This document shows positions 8,497 through 17,986 of a DNA stretch of 64,000 nt, piece by piece. Position numbers and translations under genes: made by a program. The stretch covers positions 75,730 to 139,729 of the forward strand of contig CAJUKU010000007.1 of NCBI GenBank assembly GCA_910587425.1, read 5' to 3'. The DNA is from an uncultured Muribaculaceae bacterium. Lineage in GTDB: Bacteria; Bacteroidota; Bacteroidia; Bacteroidales; Muribaculaceae. Within the stretch, counting starts at the first letter, position 1; every line of letters starts with the position of its first letter. Below the pieces are notes generated by a model, which saw only the letters and a list, made by a program, of their open reading frames with translations, ran no database searches and had not been told where the DNA came from.

Positions 8497-9420
8497 TCAG
8501 ATCAGGCGCGTAAGGGCGACGAGGAGGACGGAGGCGATCTCCACGCGGCGGTTTATTGCTATAGCCTTGATGCAATCCGTAGTGGTGATCTCGCGTGGAT
8601 TTGATCCTATATATGGTTTGTAGACCGGCGACCCGAAATAGTCATGGGTGCCTCCGAAACGGCAGTCAAGTGCTCCGGCGAGTGCAGCCTCCGGATAACC
8701 GGAGTTCGGGCTCGCATGGCATTTCCCGTAGCGGTGTATACTCAGCCACGCCGCCCGAGGTGTGCCCGAAAGCAGTGCCATGAGTGCGGCAGTAATACGT
8801 GCGGGAATCCAATTCGCGATATCGTCGATCCTTGCACTCCAACATCCGAAATCGGCGTATCGCTCATTGCGGTAACCGATCATGGAATCGAGGGTGTTGA
8901 TCATCTTATAAGCGAGCATACCCGGCACCCCGACTATCGCATACCAGAAAAGTGGGGCAACGACGCCGTCGCTGAGATTCTCGGCAAGTGTCTCGAGCGC
9001 AGCCGTACGCACTTCCTGTGCGCTGAGTCGCGCGGTGTCACGTCCCACGATCCTCCCTACCTGACGGCGTCCGTCATCAAGCGAACGGTCGGTGGCGGTG
9101 AATACCATCCTGACCTCATTAGCCAATGTCGTGCCCGCAAGGCAGAAGAATATCAGGATTGCCTGAACGGCAATAAGTGCCCACATATAGTCACTGAGCA
9201 GGTGCAGGATCAACCATGCCGATGCGTATGTCAGCGCGATCAGCCCTATGGCAGTTATGGCTCCTTTTGCTTTACGGTACCTACCTTTGTTGAGGTGTCG
9301 CTCGGCACATGAAATGCCTTTCCCCATAGCCACAACCGGATGTGGAAGCCACGATGGATCACCCAGGATGCGGTCGGCGATCCATCCGGAAGCGAGAGGT
9401 AAATTCAGCCACGCAACCAT
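8497..9420 (-). CDS. cbiB: Cobalamin biosynthesis protein CbiB (adenosylcobinamide-phosphate synthase)
   Basis: 307 residues, membrane protein. Family motifs are visible: GWIADRILGDPSWLPHPVVAMG near the N-terminus, EVRTAALETLAENLSDGVVA and FWYAIVGVPGMLAYKMINTLDSMIGYRN in the middle, and PNSGYPEAALAGAL near the C-terminus. CbiB joins (R)-1-amino-2-propanol phosphate to adenosylcobyric acid. The gene overlaps the upstream decarboxylase-like gene by 16 bases. That gene would supply its aminopropanol substrate and CbiP, further upstream, would supply the cobyric acid, so three consecutive steps are translationally coupled. Confidence 0.95.
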   Translation of the reverse strand: MVAWLNLPLASGWIADRILGDPSWLPHPVVAMGKGISCAERHLNKGRYRKAKGAITAIGLIALTYASAWLILHLLSDYMWALIAVQAILIFFCLAGTTLANEVRMVFTATDRSLDDGRRQVGRIVGRDTARLSAQEVRTAALETLAENLSDGVVAPLFWYAIVGVPGMLAYKMINTLDSMIGYRNERYADFGCWSARIDDIANWIPARITAALMALLSGTPRAAWLSIHRYGKCHASPNSGYPEAALAGALDCRFGGTHDYFGSPVYKPYIGSNPREITTTDCIKAIAINRRVEIASVLLVALTRLI

Positions 9421-10421
9421 TCTTCCAGGGAATTTATCAGTAAATCATTTTGATCCGGCGTCTGTGCGGCGACGCGGAAATGCTGCGGCGACAGCGTCTG
9501 GAAATTTGATGCGTCGCGTATCAGTATACCATGCTTTTTGACCAGCCACTCTTTCAGATTACCCGCAGTACGCTCACCGGGCAATCTGCATAGCATGAAA
9601 TTTGTGGCGGAGTCCAATGTCTCTATGCCAAGCCGGCGGAAAGCTGCGGCAATGCGTCTTATCTCACCATTTAGAGCAGTTGCATCAACCCTATACATAT
9701 ACTGATGCTCTGAAAGCCATTTGACAGCCTCACGTTCGAGTCCGCCCACAGCCCATGGACGTCGCAATTTCCTTAGCGCGGCAAGTTTCGCAGGATTACC
9801 TACTATATATCCTATTCTCAGTCCCGGCACAGCAAATGTCTTTGTCATCGATTTGATTAGCAGTAGATTCTGCCGCGTTGCTGCCTGGGCGAATGTTATT
9901 GCATCTGCGGAGGAATATTCCGCATACGATGCGTCGATGATCCATAATGCGTCTTTATGTGTGTCGACAGCTTTCAGAATATCTTCTGCGGCTAATATCT
10001 TTCCGGTAGGGTTGTTGGGGTTGCAAATCCATACGGTATCTCCGACCGAATGATGCAGATCATCTATGCTTGTGGCGAAAGTAATGGAATGGTTGAATGC
10101 ACTGCAGGCATCCTCATATTCGCTGAATGTAGGCGACAGTATAATGCTGTGTCGGCATGCCGTATGCTGAGCAAGCAGATAAATAGCATCGGTAGCCCCC
10201 GCGGTGAGCATCACGGCATCGTCAGCAACATCATGTCTGTGTGCTATTATTGCTTCCGTTTCTGTCGGTTCCGGTGAGGGATAGTTGGAAATGGCAGCCG
10301 CACACTTTCCTAAATGTGAGCATAACTCCGAATGGTCAAATCCTTGGAATATGTTGGAACTGAAATTATGCTTTACCATTCCGCCGTAACGGTAGGCATC
10401 ATCACCATGTCCGTCAAACAT
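9405..10421 (-). CDS. cobD: Threonine-phosphate decarboxylase-like PLP enzyme (CobD/CobC type)
   Basis: 338 residues, fold-type I aminotransferase. Visible motifs are MLTAGATDAIYLLA, the cofactor-contact loop WICNPNNPTGKI, IIDASYAEY, and the PLP lysine K194 in SMTKTFAVPGLRIGY. Its place between cbiP and cbiB points to L-threonine-O-3-phosphate decarboxylase, which makes (R)-1-amino-2-propanol phosphate for the cobalamin lower loop, rather than histidinol-phosphate aminotransferase, its close relative. It overlaps cbiP by 8 bases and cbiB by 16. 'cobD' follows the Salmonella naming; in other systems that symbol means CbiB. Confidence 0.88.
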   Translation of the reverse strand: MFDGHGDDAYRYGGMVKHNFSSNIFQGFDHSELCSHLGKCAAAISNYPSPEPTETEAIIAHRHDVADDAVMLTAGATDAIYLLAQHTACRHSIILSPTFSEYEDACSAFNHSITFATSIDDLHHSVGDTVWICNPNNPTGKILAAEDILKAVDTHKDALWIIDASYAEYSSADAITFAQAATRQNLLLIKSMTKTFAVPGLRIGYIVGNPAKLAALRKLRRPWAVGGLEREAVKWLSEHQYMYRVDATALNGEIRRIAAAFRRLGIETLDSATNFMLCRLPGERTAGNLKEWLVKKHGILIRDASNFQTLSPQHFRVAAQTPDQNDLLINSLEEWLRG

Positions 10422-11886
10422 CGCTCTTCATTATTTTGTATATGAGATCCAGGTCGAGATATTCTCGGAGCCGTGCCGCGAGCAGGTCGTACTGCTTGTC
10501 GCGGTAGGCAGAGTAATCGAAATCACTGTCGGTGACGGTGGTGTATGGAGCCAATATATAGTCAACTACGTTGGCGTTGTCAAACAATCCGTGCATATAT
10601 GTCCCGAAGCATCGGTCGGAAAGTATGTAGCCGTCCTCGTTGCCATCACTGTCTATACCGACAGGCGATTTCTCGGCGCAGATCTCAGTGACGCCCATGT
10701 GTATCTCATATCCTGTGCATGGTTTGCCGTTGATGAATGAAAATGTGCGCCGCTGTGTCGTTTTATTTCCGGAAAGTACTGTGCGAACCGGTAGCAGCCC
10801 CAGACCGTCAGCCGACCCTATCCCACCTTCCACACCTTCCGGATCATCTATGCTGAGCCCCATCATCTGATAGCCACCGCATATTCCTATGATGCTTTTC
10901 TCCTCCTCGTGTGCCTTTGCGATGGCTTCATCAATGCCTGATCGGCGCATAGCGGTGAGGTCGGATATCGTCGACTTGCTCCCCGGCAGGATTATTATAT
11001 CCGCTGTTTTAAGCTGTGCAGGATCGTATGTGTAGAACAGATTTACGGCTGGATGACGTTCAAGAGCGTCGAAATCCGTATAATTTGAAATATGTGGATG
11101 TTGCACCACAGCAATGTTGACCGATGCGTCTCTGTGCGAATGCTGTTTCCCTGTCAGTGCCACACTGTCCTCCTCCTCGATGTGGATATCATCCATGTAG
11201 GGGACAACTCCTATGACCGGTACCGAGCATATCTCCTCCATAATCCTGCGGCCATCTTCAAATAGCCGCAGATCACCACGGAATTTGTTTATTATAATCC
11301 CCCTGATCCGCTTTCTGTCCTCAGGTGATTGGAGCATTACCGAACCGAATGCCGATGCAAATACGCCGCCACGGTCAATGTCGGCGACCAATAATACGGC
11401 TGCACCGGCGTAGCGTGCCATTGACATGTTCACAAGATCCGTATCACGCAGATTCAGTTCGGAGATACTTCCCGCACCCTCCATTACAATAGGGTTGTAC
11501 TTCGACGACAATCTGTCGAAAGCAGCGTGCACCTCGTCGCGGAGCATCTCGCGCCCGTCGCGGCGGAAATAATCGTAGGCGTCACGGTTTCCGATAGGTC
11601 TGCCGTTCAACACCACTTGCGACGTCCGTTCGCCCGACGGTTTCATAAGCAGAGGGTTCATGTCGGTGTGGCACTCTATTCCGGCAGCCTCAGCCTGAAC
11701 CGCCTGTGCACGACCTATTTCCAGTCCGTCAGGCGTTACGTATGAATTGAGCGCCATATTCTGCGCCTTGAACGGAGCCGGGGTGTAGCCGTCCTGCTTG
11801 AATATCCTGCATAGTCCGGTAGCAAGAATGCTTTTGCCTACATCACTGCCGGTTCCGGCGAGCATGACCGGACGTAGCGCACTCAT
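10414..11886 (-). CDS. cbiP: Cobyric acid synthase CbiP/CobQ
   Basis: 490 residues. The N-terminal ATP-dependent amidoligase domain begins PVMLAGTGSDVGKSILATGLCR (P-loop form GSDVGKS) and continues with KAQNMALNSYVTPDGLEIGRAQ. The C-terminal class-I-like glutamine amidotransferase domain carries the nucleophile Cys in SIIGICGGYQMMG and a His in YMHGLFDN. It amidates cobyrinic a,c-diamide at four side chains, using glutamine and ATP, to give cobyric acid. It overlaps the hexosaminidase gene before it by 4 bases, so the cobalamin genes look like the distal part of an operon that begins with the HAD and hexosaminidase genes. Confidence 0.96.
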   Translation of the reverse strand: MSALRPVMLAGTGSDVGKSILATGLCRIFKQDGYTPAPFKAQNMALNSYVTPDGLEIGRAQAVQAEAAGIECHTDMNPLLMKPSGERTSQVVLNGRPIGNRDAYDYFRRDGREMLRDEVHAAFDRLSSKYNPIVMEGAGSISELNLRDTDLVNMSMARYAGAAVLLVADIDRGGVFASAFGSVMLQSPEDRKRIRGIIINKFRGDLRLFEDGRRIMEEICSVPVIGVVPYMDDIHIEEEDSVALTGKQHSHRDASVNIAVVQHPHISNYTDFDALERHPAVNLFYTYDPAQLKTADIIILPGSKSTISDLTAMRRSGIDEAIAKAHEEEKSIIGICGGYQMMGLSIDDPEGVEGGIGSADGLGLLPVRTVLSGNKTTQRRTFSFINGKPCTGYEIHMGVTEICAEKSPVGIDSDGNEDGYILSDRCFGTYMHGLFDNANVVDYILAPYTTVTDSDFDYSAYRDKQYDLLAARLREYLDLDLIYKIMKSDV

Positions 11887-13523
11887 CGGGCTGTCGGTTT
11901 AGAGCTGTTGTCATCAAACACCTCCGACGCTTCGAATGGTGCACGCAGCGGTACGCCTGCTTTCATCATGTCGGCAAGATTAAGCCACATCCGCTCGCGG
12001 AATGAATTCCAATCTCTGCGTTCCATCGGTGTCCATCCCGCCTCAGCAATGGCGAGAGCACGCGGATATGTCATGTAGCTCGCACGGTTTATATCAGAGA
12101 TTGCCTCACCCCACAGTGTCGCCATCACTCCTCCTATATGGCTCTGTTCGTCGGGTGCCAGTCCATATCCGGGATCAAATTCGTATGTGCGTCGCAGGGT
12201 TGTGACAGGCATACCCCAGTTGTTCCATTCCGGCAGGTCGCCCTTGAGTTGCGGATAATCGAGATAGGCATACTCACCGGGTGCCATCAACAGCGTGTTG
12301 CCATGTTTGTGTGTGAGTTCGATGCATTTGGGGGTAAGACCATAGCGCCATGTCACGAGAGTGATATCTGAGGGGTAATTGAACAGATACTCGTTAGCCG
12401 GAGGATAGATGTTGTCGAGCTCGCACCAGAGTATCGCCTCCTTTCCGTGGCTGCGCACGCTGTCGAGCACGCGGCTGAAAAATACGTTCATGAGTTGGGC
12501 AGCCTCCTTGTAACCGTGTTGCGCCATAAGCGCACTGTCGGCGGAGCATTTACCCCAGTTGCGGTCTATGACAGATTCGTCGCCTCCGAGATGGATCCGT
12601 CGCGATGGAAATATCTCTGACAACTCGGATATGACATCATCGAGCAGCGCATACACTTCCGGTTGGGCGGCGCACAGCATGAGATTATGTGATTCGCCTA
12701 TGATCAGGCTGTCGGGCATCGCAGCCTTGCAGCCGAATTCCGGATGTGCGGCAAGCAGGGCTACGGTATGCCCGGGAATATCCATTTCAGGTATTATCTC
12801 TATATGCCGCTGTGCTGCATAATCGATAATCTTCTTCATGTCGGCACGTGTATAGAAACCGTTGTCGGGTGCTCCTGCTCCCGGTTTGGAATTGCGGAAC
12901 GCTCCGACAGCTGTCAGCTCCGGGTGGCTCTCTATCTCTATGCGCCACCCCTCATCATCGGTGAGGTGCAGTTGCAATACATTGAACTTGTAGCGCGACA
13001 TGCGGTCTATGTAACGTTTCACATCATCGACCGGCAGGAAGTTGCGTGCCGGATCGAGCATCAGTGCACGATGCGGGAAACGCGGGCTGTCCTTCACCCT
13101 TACTGCGGCAATTCTTCCGTCAGCAGTCTGCGGTACATCGCCAATAAGGATCTGGTCAAGTGTCATCAGCGCGTAGTACACTCCGGCGGCATCACCACCC
13201 GTAATATCGAGCACGTTATTGCCGGAACTTATCTCGTATGCTTCGTTGCCGAGCGAGGGGTTGATCTTTAGATTTACAGCCACCCCCTTATTATTGCATG
13301 TGGCATCAAGCCGATCCTTAAGAATGCTTTTTAACACCTCGGCTTCAAAGTCGAGCGATGCAGGAGCGTTTACAGAGACACCCTTATTGAAATCGAGGCT
13401 CTTACCCTCATTGAGCTCAACCTGTGCGGGCATAGGTATTATTGCCGATTCGGCACTGTAGGTTGTCCGAGCTGCCGACGATAAAGCCATGGCTATGGCA
13501 AAGTATAAAACAGGTAGTCTCAT
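11883..13523 (-). CDS. Beta-N-acetylhexosaminidase, GH20
   Basis: 546 residues. A signal peptide (LPVLYFAIAMALSSAARTTYSA) is followed by the GH20b-like N-terminal domain (~25-150) and the GH20 barrel. Signatures include RFPHRALMLDPARNFLPVDDVKRYID, LQLHLTDDEGWRIEI and HLGGDESVIDRNWGKC, with the catalytic pair D315-E316. The retaining mechanism uses the substrate acetamido group and removes terminal GlcNAc or GalNAc, fitting host mucin and N-glycan foraging. It probably acts in the periplasm. No metabolic link with the overlapping cobalamin genes is evident; co-transcription may reflect gene packing only. Confidence 0.95.
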   Translation of the reverse strand: MRLPVLYFAIAMALSSAARTTYSAESAIIPMPAQVELNEGKSLDFNKGVSVNAPASLDFEAEVLKSILKDRLDATCNNKGVAVNLKINPSLGNEAYEISSGNNVLDITGGDAAGVYYALMTLDQILIGDVPQTADGRIAAVRVKDSPRFPHRALMLDPARNFLPVDDVKRYIDRMSRYKFNVLQLHLTDDEGWRIEIESHPELTAVGAFRNSKPGAGAPDNGFYTRADMKKIIDYAAQRHIEIIPEMDIPGHTVALLAAHPEFGCKAAMPDSLIIGESHNLMLCAAQPEVYALLDDVISELSEIFPSRRIHLGGDESVIDRNWGKCSADSALMAQHGYKEAAQLMNVFFSRVLDSVRSHGKEAILWCELDNIYPPANEYLFNYPSDITLVTWRYGLTPKCIELTHKHGNTLLMAPGEYAYLDYPQLKGDLPEWNNWGMPVTTLRRTYEFDPGYGLAPDEQSHIGGVMATLWGEAISDINRASYMTYPRALAIAEAGWTPMERRDWNSFRERMWLNLADMMKAGVPLRAPFEASEVFDDNSSKPTAR

Positions 13524-14158
13524 GATTCAATGAGGTTATTGAGTGATTGTATCTCTATAGCAGATAATGATGGAGCCGTCATGTCGGCAAGGTCACGCAC
13601 GCGGTCGGCAGGATATGTTGTCGCCAGAGCTACAACTTTGGCTCCCGACGCACGTCCTGCGGCAAGGCCCTGCAATGAATCCTCGAAAACGATGCAGCGC
13701 TCAGGCTCCATGCCTATTGATCGCGCCGCGCGCAGATACCCCTCGGGATCCGGCTTGGAGTGCTTGACCATATCTCCGTCGATTACGGTGTCGAATTGTT
13801 CCCTTAGCTGGGGTAATGTCGCGAACAGGCGTTTCAGTTTCAGGGCATCGCTGCTCGTCACAAGAGCCATGGGTATTCCCGCGTCGTGTAATCTCCGCAG
13901 GAAATCAATAGCTCCTGCGAACGGTACAAACGGCATTGTCGCCTGGTATTCGTTCAGGCGATTTGTGATATCTTTCCTAACATCCTCCGAGGCATAATTG
14001 TTAAGTATTACAGGGAGTGTCGTTCCCTTGATTGCCACGGCATAATTCTCGATTCCGGTCGGGTAGATCCGCTCTATGCCGTTCCAGAACTCCGTATAGC
14101 GGCTTTCGCTGTCGAGTATTACGCCATCAAGGTCGAATAAGGCTCCAAAACGTTTCAT
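13520..14158 (-). CDS. HAD-family phosphatase, beta-phosphoglucomutase-like subgroup
   Basis: 212 residues from the ATG at 14158 (MKRFGALFDLDGVILDSES). Motif I has the nucleophile D9 and the general acid D11 (FDLDG); motif II is VTSSDA; motif III/IV is KHSKPDPEGYL followed by CIVFEDSLQGLAAG. A helical cap lies between motifs I and II. This is the HAD subgroup with phosphoglycolate phosphatase, beta-phosphoglucomutase and small sugar phosphatases; the substrate cannot be read from sequence. It is the first gene of the run into the hexosaminidase and cobalamin genes (4-base overlap). A role replacing the missing alpha-ribazole-phosphate phosphatase is possible but unsupported. Confidence 0.9.
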   Translation of the reverse strand: MKRFGALFDLDGVILDSESRYTEFWNGIERIYPTGIENYAVAIKGTTLPVILNNYASEDVRKDITNRLNEYQATMPFVPFAGAIDFLRRLHDAGIPMALVTSSDALKLKRLFATLPQLREQFDTVIDGDMVKHSKPDPEGYLRAARSIGMEPERCIVFEDSLQGLAAGRASGAKVVALATTYPADRVRDLADMTAPSLSAIEIQSLNNLIES

Positions 14159-14184
14159 TCTGCTGCTAAATTTCAAATTTTACG

Positions 14185-14192
14185 CAAATTTA
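14185..14192 (-). promoter_or_regulatory. -7 promoter box for the HAD-hexosaminidase-cobalamin operon
   Basis: On the minus strand this reads TAAATTTG, matching TAnnTTTG, and sits 26 bases upstream of the HAD start codon. The -33 region is not consensus. No cobalamin riboswitch-sized leader is possible here: fewer than 30 bases separate the box from the ATG. Confidence 0.45.
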
Positions 14193-14227
14193 ATACACTC
14201 ATGCGCAAAACTCCCTCGGATTTGGGT

Positions 14228-14235
14228 TAATTTTG
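14228..14235 (+). promoter_or_regulatory. -7 promoter box for the MATE transporter gene
   Basis: TAATTTTG matches TAnnTTTG and lies 19 bases before the ATG at 14255, giving an expected leader of about 14 bases. It is divergent from the HAD operon promoter within the same short intergenic space. Confidence 0.5.
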
Positions 14236-14254
14236 CAAAATAAGTATAATTCAG

Positions 14255-15649
14255 ATGTCGCAACCGCAATCAACAAATTCGCCGATGTCGCTCGGCACCA
14301 ATTCTATAAGCAAGCTGCTTATACAATACTCCGTACCGGCTATCATAGCCAGCGTAGCGGCATCGCTCTACAATATCATCGACAGCATTTTCATCGGGCG
14401 CGGTGTCGGTGCCATGGCTATCGCAGGTCTCGCGATAACGTTCCCGCTTATGAACCTTGTGATGGCATTCTGTACGCTTATCGCGGCAGGCGGTGCGACG
14501 ATATCATCGATCTATCTTGGTCAGAAGAATATAGCGCGCGCCACGGATGTGGTCAACAATGTGATGGTGCTATGTATTGTCCATGCGGTGGTGTTCGGCG
14601 GAGTGACATTGCTTTTCCTCGATGAAATATTGTATTTTTTCGGCGCGACTCCTGAGACCATACCTTATGCCCGAGAATTCATGCAGGTGATACTGGCGGG
14701 CACTCCGATATCATACGTTTTCATCGGGCTTAACAATATAATGCGTGCGACAGGTTACCCACGTAAGGCGATGATATCGGCGCTTCTTTCCGTGGCTGTT
14801 AATATCGTGCTTGCACCTCTTTTTATATTCTCATTCGGCTGGGGCATAAAGGGGGCGGCACTCGCTACTATATGTGCACAGTCGGCGGCATGCGTATGGG
14901 TATTATGTCACTTCTTCTCGCGTAAATCCTTCATTCATTTTAAACTGCATAACCGTTGGCTGACGCCGTCAATAATAAAGAGGGTTTATGCGATAGGACT
15001 GTCACCGTTCCTGATGAACGTATGCGCATGTGTGGTCGTGGTATTCATCAACAAGGCATTGTTGGATTATGGAGGCGACGCCGGCAATCTTGCTGTCGGT
15101 GCCTATGGCATAGTGAACCGAACGACGATGTTTTTCGTGATGATTGTGTTCGGAGTCACGCAGGGTATGCAGCCGATCCTCGGTTTCAACTATGGTGCAG
15201 GGGAGTGGACGCGTGTGAAGAAGACCCTCCGTATCGGTATCGCTTTAGGTGTGGCGATCACAACTACCGGGTGGGCGATCACCGAGCTTATACCTAATAC
15301 GGTGAGCGCGATGTTCACAACCGATCAGACGCTTATTGACATAGCACGCCGGGCGTTCCGTGTGTATTTCATCTGCTACCCTGTAGTGGGATGTCAGATA
15401 GTGATACAGAACTTTTTCCAGAGCGTCGGGCGTCCGAAGATATCCATATTCCTGTCGCTGACACGACAGCTGCTGTTCCTAATACCGTTCTTGATAATAC
15501 TTCCACGTTTCTTCGGTACCGACGGTGTGTGGATCAGCATGACGGCAAGCGATGCTGTTGCCTTTATAGTGGCGGTTATAACATTGATATATGAGATTCG
15601 TCGTCACGAATCCCGTTTACGTGAAAAAACTATCGACAATGCAATCTGA
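14255..15649 (+). CDS. MATE-family multidrug/metabolite exporter
   Basis: 464 residues with about 12 predicted helices in two six-helix halves. The first half starts SISKLLIQYSVPAIIASVAASLYNIIDSIFIGRGVGAMAIAGLAITFP, the characteristic MATE opening. The second half repeats the pattern after ~residue 235, with FGVTQGMQPILGFNYGAGEWTRV near the start of its third helix. Such proteins export cationic compounds or metabolites in exchange for Na+ or H+. It overlaps the next gene by 11 bases and sits between two blocks of cobalamin genes. Substrate unknown. Confidence 0.92.
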   Translation: MSQPQSTNSPMSLGTNSISKLLIQYSVPAIIASVAASLYNIIDSIFIGRGVGAMAIAGLAITFPLMNLVMAFCTLIAAGGATISSIYLGQKNIARATDVVNNVMVLCIVHAVVFGGVTLLFLDEILYFFGATPETIPYAREFMQVILAGTPISYVFIGLNNIMRATGYPRKAMISALLSVAVNIVLAPLFIFSFGWGIKGAALATICAQSAACVWVLCHFFSRKSFIHFKLHNRWLTPSIIKRVYAIGLSPFLMNVCACVVVVFINKALLDYGGDAGNLAVGAYGIVNRTTMFFVMIVFGVTQGMQPILGFNYGAGEWTRVKKTLRIGIALGVAITTTGWAITELIPNTVSAMFTTDQTLIDIARRAFRVYFICYPVVGCQIVIQNFFQSVGRPKISIFLSLTRQLLFLIPFLIILPRFFGTDGVWISMTASDAVAFIVAVITLIYEIRRHESRLREKTIDNAI

Positions 15650-17216
15650 CAAGGATAACATCAAGGAGGTGCAGCTTCGCGTCGATCCTGCGACGGCGGC
15701 ATCTGAACTGAAACTTAAAGGTCTGGTCAGCACACAACTGCAGATTGATGCAAATCGTATAACCTCTCTGCGCATAACCCGGCGCAGCATAGATGCCCGT
15801 CAGCGGCGTGTCATGGTTCTGCTTACCGTGCGTGTCACTCTTGATATACCGCCGGCTACCGATTCCTTGTGTGAGCCTCGACGGTTTGAGCCTGTTGCGG
15901 CAGATGCGCCGGAGGCAATTGTAGTGGGTGCCGGACCGGCAGGATTGTTCGCGGCTTTGCGCCTTATACAGCTTGGCGTGCGCCCAGTATTGATAGAGCG
16001 TGGAAAAGATGTCGATTCACGCCGCAAGGATATGGCTGAGATCGCGCGTAGCGGGAAAGTGGATCCCGACTCCAACTATTGCTTCGGCGAAGGAGGTGCC
16101 GGTACGTATTCCGACGGAAAACTATATACCCGCAGTAAAAAGCGTGGCGACACACAGGATATATTGCACATACTATGCCAGCATGGAGCATCGGAAGATA
16201 TTCTCGTCGACGCTCACCCGCATATCGGTACCGATTGTCTTCCTGACATAATCAAAGCGATGCGTCAGACGATCGAACGATGTGGCGGACGTGTGATGTT
16301 CGGCACGCGTATGACCGGGCTGATTATCACCGACGGTAAGGTTGCCGGTGTTAATACGACGAATGGCGATTTCCGCGGACCGGTTATACTTGCTACCGGG
16401 CATTCGGCTCGCGATGTCTATCATCAGCTTATTGATTGCGGGGTTCATATTGAGCCGAAAGGTATCGCTGTCGGTGTGCGTCTGGAGCATCCGCAGCAGT
16501 TGATCGACACGATCCGTTACCATAATCCTGCCGGTCGTGGAAAATACCTTCCCCCGGCGGAGTATACGATGCTAACGCGCGTTGACGGTCGCGCGGTATA
16601 TTCATTCTGCATGTGTCCCGGCGGTGTGATCGTGCCTGCCGCCACAGCACCGGGCGAGATGGTCGTGAACGGTATGTCGGCATCACGTCGTGGAAGCCGT
16701 TGGGCAAATTCCGGCATGGTTGTGGAAATATTGCCGGAGGATGTCGCTGACGGAGATTCCGGACCGCTCAAGATGATGCGTTTCCAGCAGGAAATAGAGA
16801 AGCGTTTCTTTGAAGATGGCGACGGCTCGCAAAATGCACCGGCACAGCGCATGACGGATTTTGTCGAAGGACGTGACTCAAAGTCGCTCGCAGCATCATC
16901 TTATGCTCCCGGTCTGCACCCTGCGCGTGTCGATAGATTGTTGCCGGAAGGTGTGGCAGTCCGTTTGCGGGAGGCGTTCCGTGAGTTCGGAAAGAAAAAC
17001 CGTGGTTTTCTGACCGCGGAGGCTACGGTGATAGGCGATGAGACGCGAACATCCTCGCCCGTGCGTGTGACGCGCGATCCGGAATCGTTATCCTCCGTCA
17101 GCACTCCCGGATTATTCCCGGCAGGTGAGGGCGCCGGTTACGCCGGAGGAATTGTTTCGGCTGCTATCGACGGGCAGCGTGCTGCTGAGGCGGTTGCTTC
17201 CTATTTGAGTGAATAA
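15639..17216 (+). CDS. FAD-dependent dehydrogenase of the COG2509 type
   Basis: 525 residues from the ATG at 15639; the open frame reaches further upstream only inside the MATE gene. Residues 1-90 are a small domain (VQLRVDPATAASE, ITRRSIDARQRRVMVLLTVRV). The FAD-binding GxGxxG motif lies at 97-102 (VVGAGPAGLFAALRL), followed by NYCFGEGGAGTYSDGKLYTR, ILATGHSARDVYHQL and the C-terminal FAD contact TPGLFPAGEGAGYAGGIVSAAIDG. These features match a widespread family of uncharacterised FAD dehydrogenases found in many gut bacteria. It is translationally coupled to the MATE gene. The reaction is unknown. Confidence 0.85.
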   Translation: MQSDKDNIKEVQLRVDPATAASELKLKGLVSTQLQIDANRITSLRITRRSIDARQRRVMVLLTVRVTLDIPPATDSLCEPRRFEPVAADAPEAIVVGAGPAGLFAALRLIQLGVRPVLIERGKDVDSRRKDMAEIARSGKVDPDSNYCFGEGGAGTYSDGKLYTRSKKRGDTQDILHILCQHGASEDILVDAHPHIGTDCLPDIIKAMRQTIERCGGRVMFGTRMTGLIITDGKVAGVNTTNGDFRGPVILATGHSARDVYHQLIDCGVHIEPKGIAVGVRLEHPQQLIDTIRYHNPAGRGKYLPPAEYTMLTRVDGRAVYSFCMCPGGVIVPAATAPGEMVVNGMSASRRGSRWANSGMVVEILPEDVADGDSGPLKMMRFQQEIEKRFFEDGDGSQNAPAQRMTDFVEGRDSKSLAASSYAPGLHPARVDRLLPEGVAVRLREAFREFGKKNRGFLTAEATVIGDETRTSSPVRVTRDPESLSSVSTPGLFPAGEGAGYAGGIVSAAIDGQRAAEAVASYLSE

Positions 17217-17242
17217 TCGGCGATTAAGCCCGGCTCGCTCTG

Positions 17243-17986
17243 TCAGATGATTGCCGCTGCCGTTATATAGAATGATAGTTCTCCTATGAGAAAGGTGGCT
17301 CCGCAGCAGTCACCGGTATATCCCTGCAGTTTGTAATGCAGGTAGATGAATATGACGGCTGATGTCACACCCGGTGCGATCGCGGATAATGCCAATGGAT
17401 AACCGAGGAGATACAACGGTATGACCGATATCACCAGGGCGAAAATCATGGCAACGGTCGAGAAGCGTTTGTAGACGGTGCGGTTTTTAGCCTGTTCAGC
17501 CGTACGGGCGTATGGAAGGACATTGATTATCTGTGCGGCGCAGAATTTCGACCATACGTCGGCTGCGAGAACTATCGCGCATAGCGTCCCGGCGGTACAT
17601 GGCATTGTTGTCAACGTTCCGATGGACAGCATATAATAGAAGATCAGTCCGATGACACCATACGTGCCTATATGCGAATCCTTCATGATCTCCATTATGC
17701 GCTCACGCGATGTGCCGCCTCCCATACCGTCGCAGAAGTCGGCGAGTCCATCCTCATGGAGTGCTCCTGTAAGAATCGTGCGTGCAAGAAGCGCGCATGT
17801 CACGGCGCACCATATAGGAAGAACCATGGAAGTCAGCCATAAGGTCAGTGCCATAACTCCTCCGGTAATCCAACCCACGGCTGACCATAGTTCGACCACA
17901 CGTGAATAATGGCGGCTGTCAACCTGAACAATCCGCCACAACGGTATGCGTGTGAAAAATGTCAGTGCTGCGATAACACGTTGCAT
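17243..17986 (-). CDS. cobS: Adenosylcobinamide-GDP ribazoletransferase CobS
   Basis: 247 residues, an integral membrane enzyme with about six helices. Family motifs are AALTFFTRIPLW at the start, LHEDGLADFCDGMGGG with conserved acidic residues that bind Mg2+, and MKDSHIGTYGVIGL. It joins adenosylcobinamide-GDP and alpha-ribazole (phosphate) to make the final cobalamin. It follows cobT with a 1-base stop/start overlap and ends the cobU-cobT-cobS operon. The C-terminus (GYTGDCCGATFLIGELSFYI) is typical of the family. Confidence 0.96.
   Translation of the reverse strand: MQRVIAALTFFTRIPLWRIVQVDSRHYSRVVELWSAVGWITGGVMALTLWLTSMVLPIWCAVTCALLARTILTGALHEDGLADFCDGMGGGTSRERIMEIMKDSHIGTYGVIGLIFYYMLSIGTLTTMPCTAGTLCAIVLAADVWSKFCAAQIINVLPYARTAEQAKNRTVYKRFSTVAMIFALVISVIPLYLLGYPLALSAIAPGVTSAVIFIYLHYKLQGYTGDCCGATFLIGELSFYITAAAII

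Noticed and set aside
11883..14158. GH20 and HAD genes as cobalamin-pathway members
   Set aside because: They are co-transcribed with cbiP, but no motif ties either to corrinoid chemistry; the missing alpha-ribazole phosphatase cannot be assigned to the HAD protein on this evidence.
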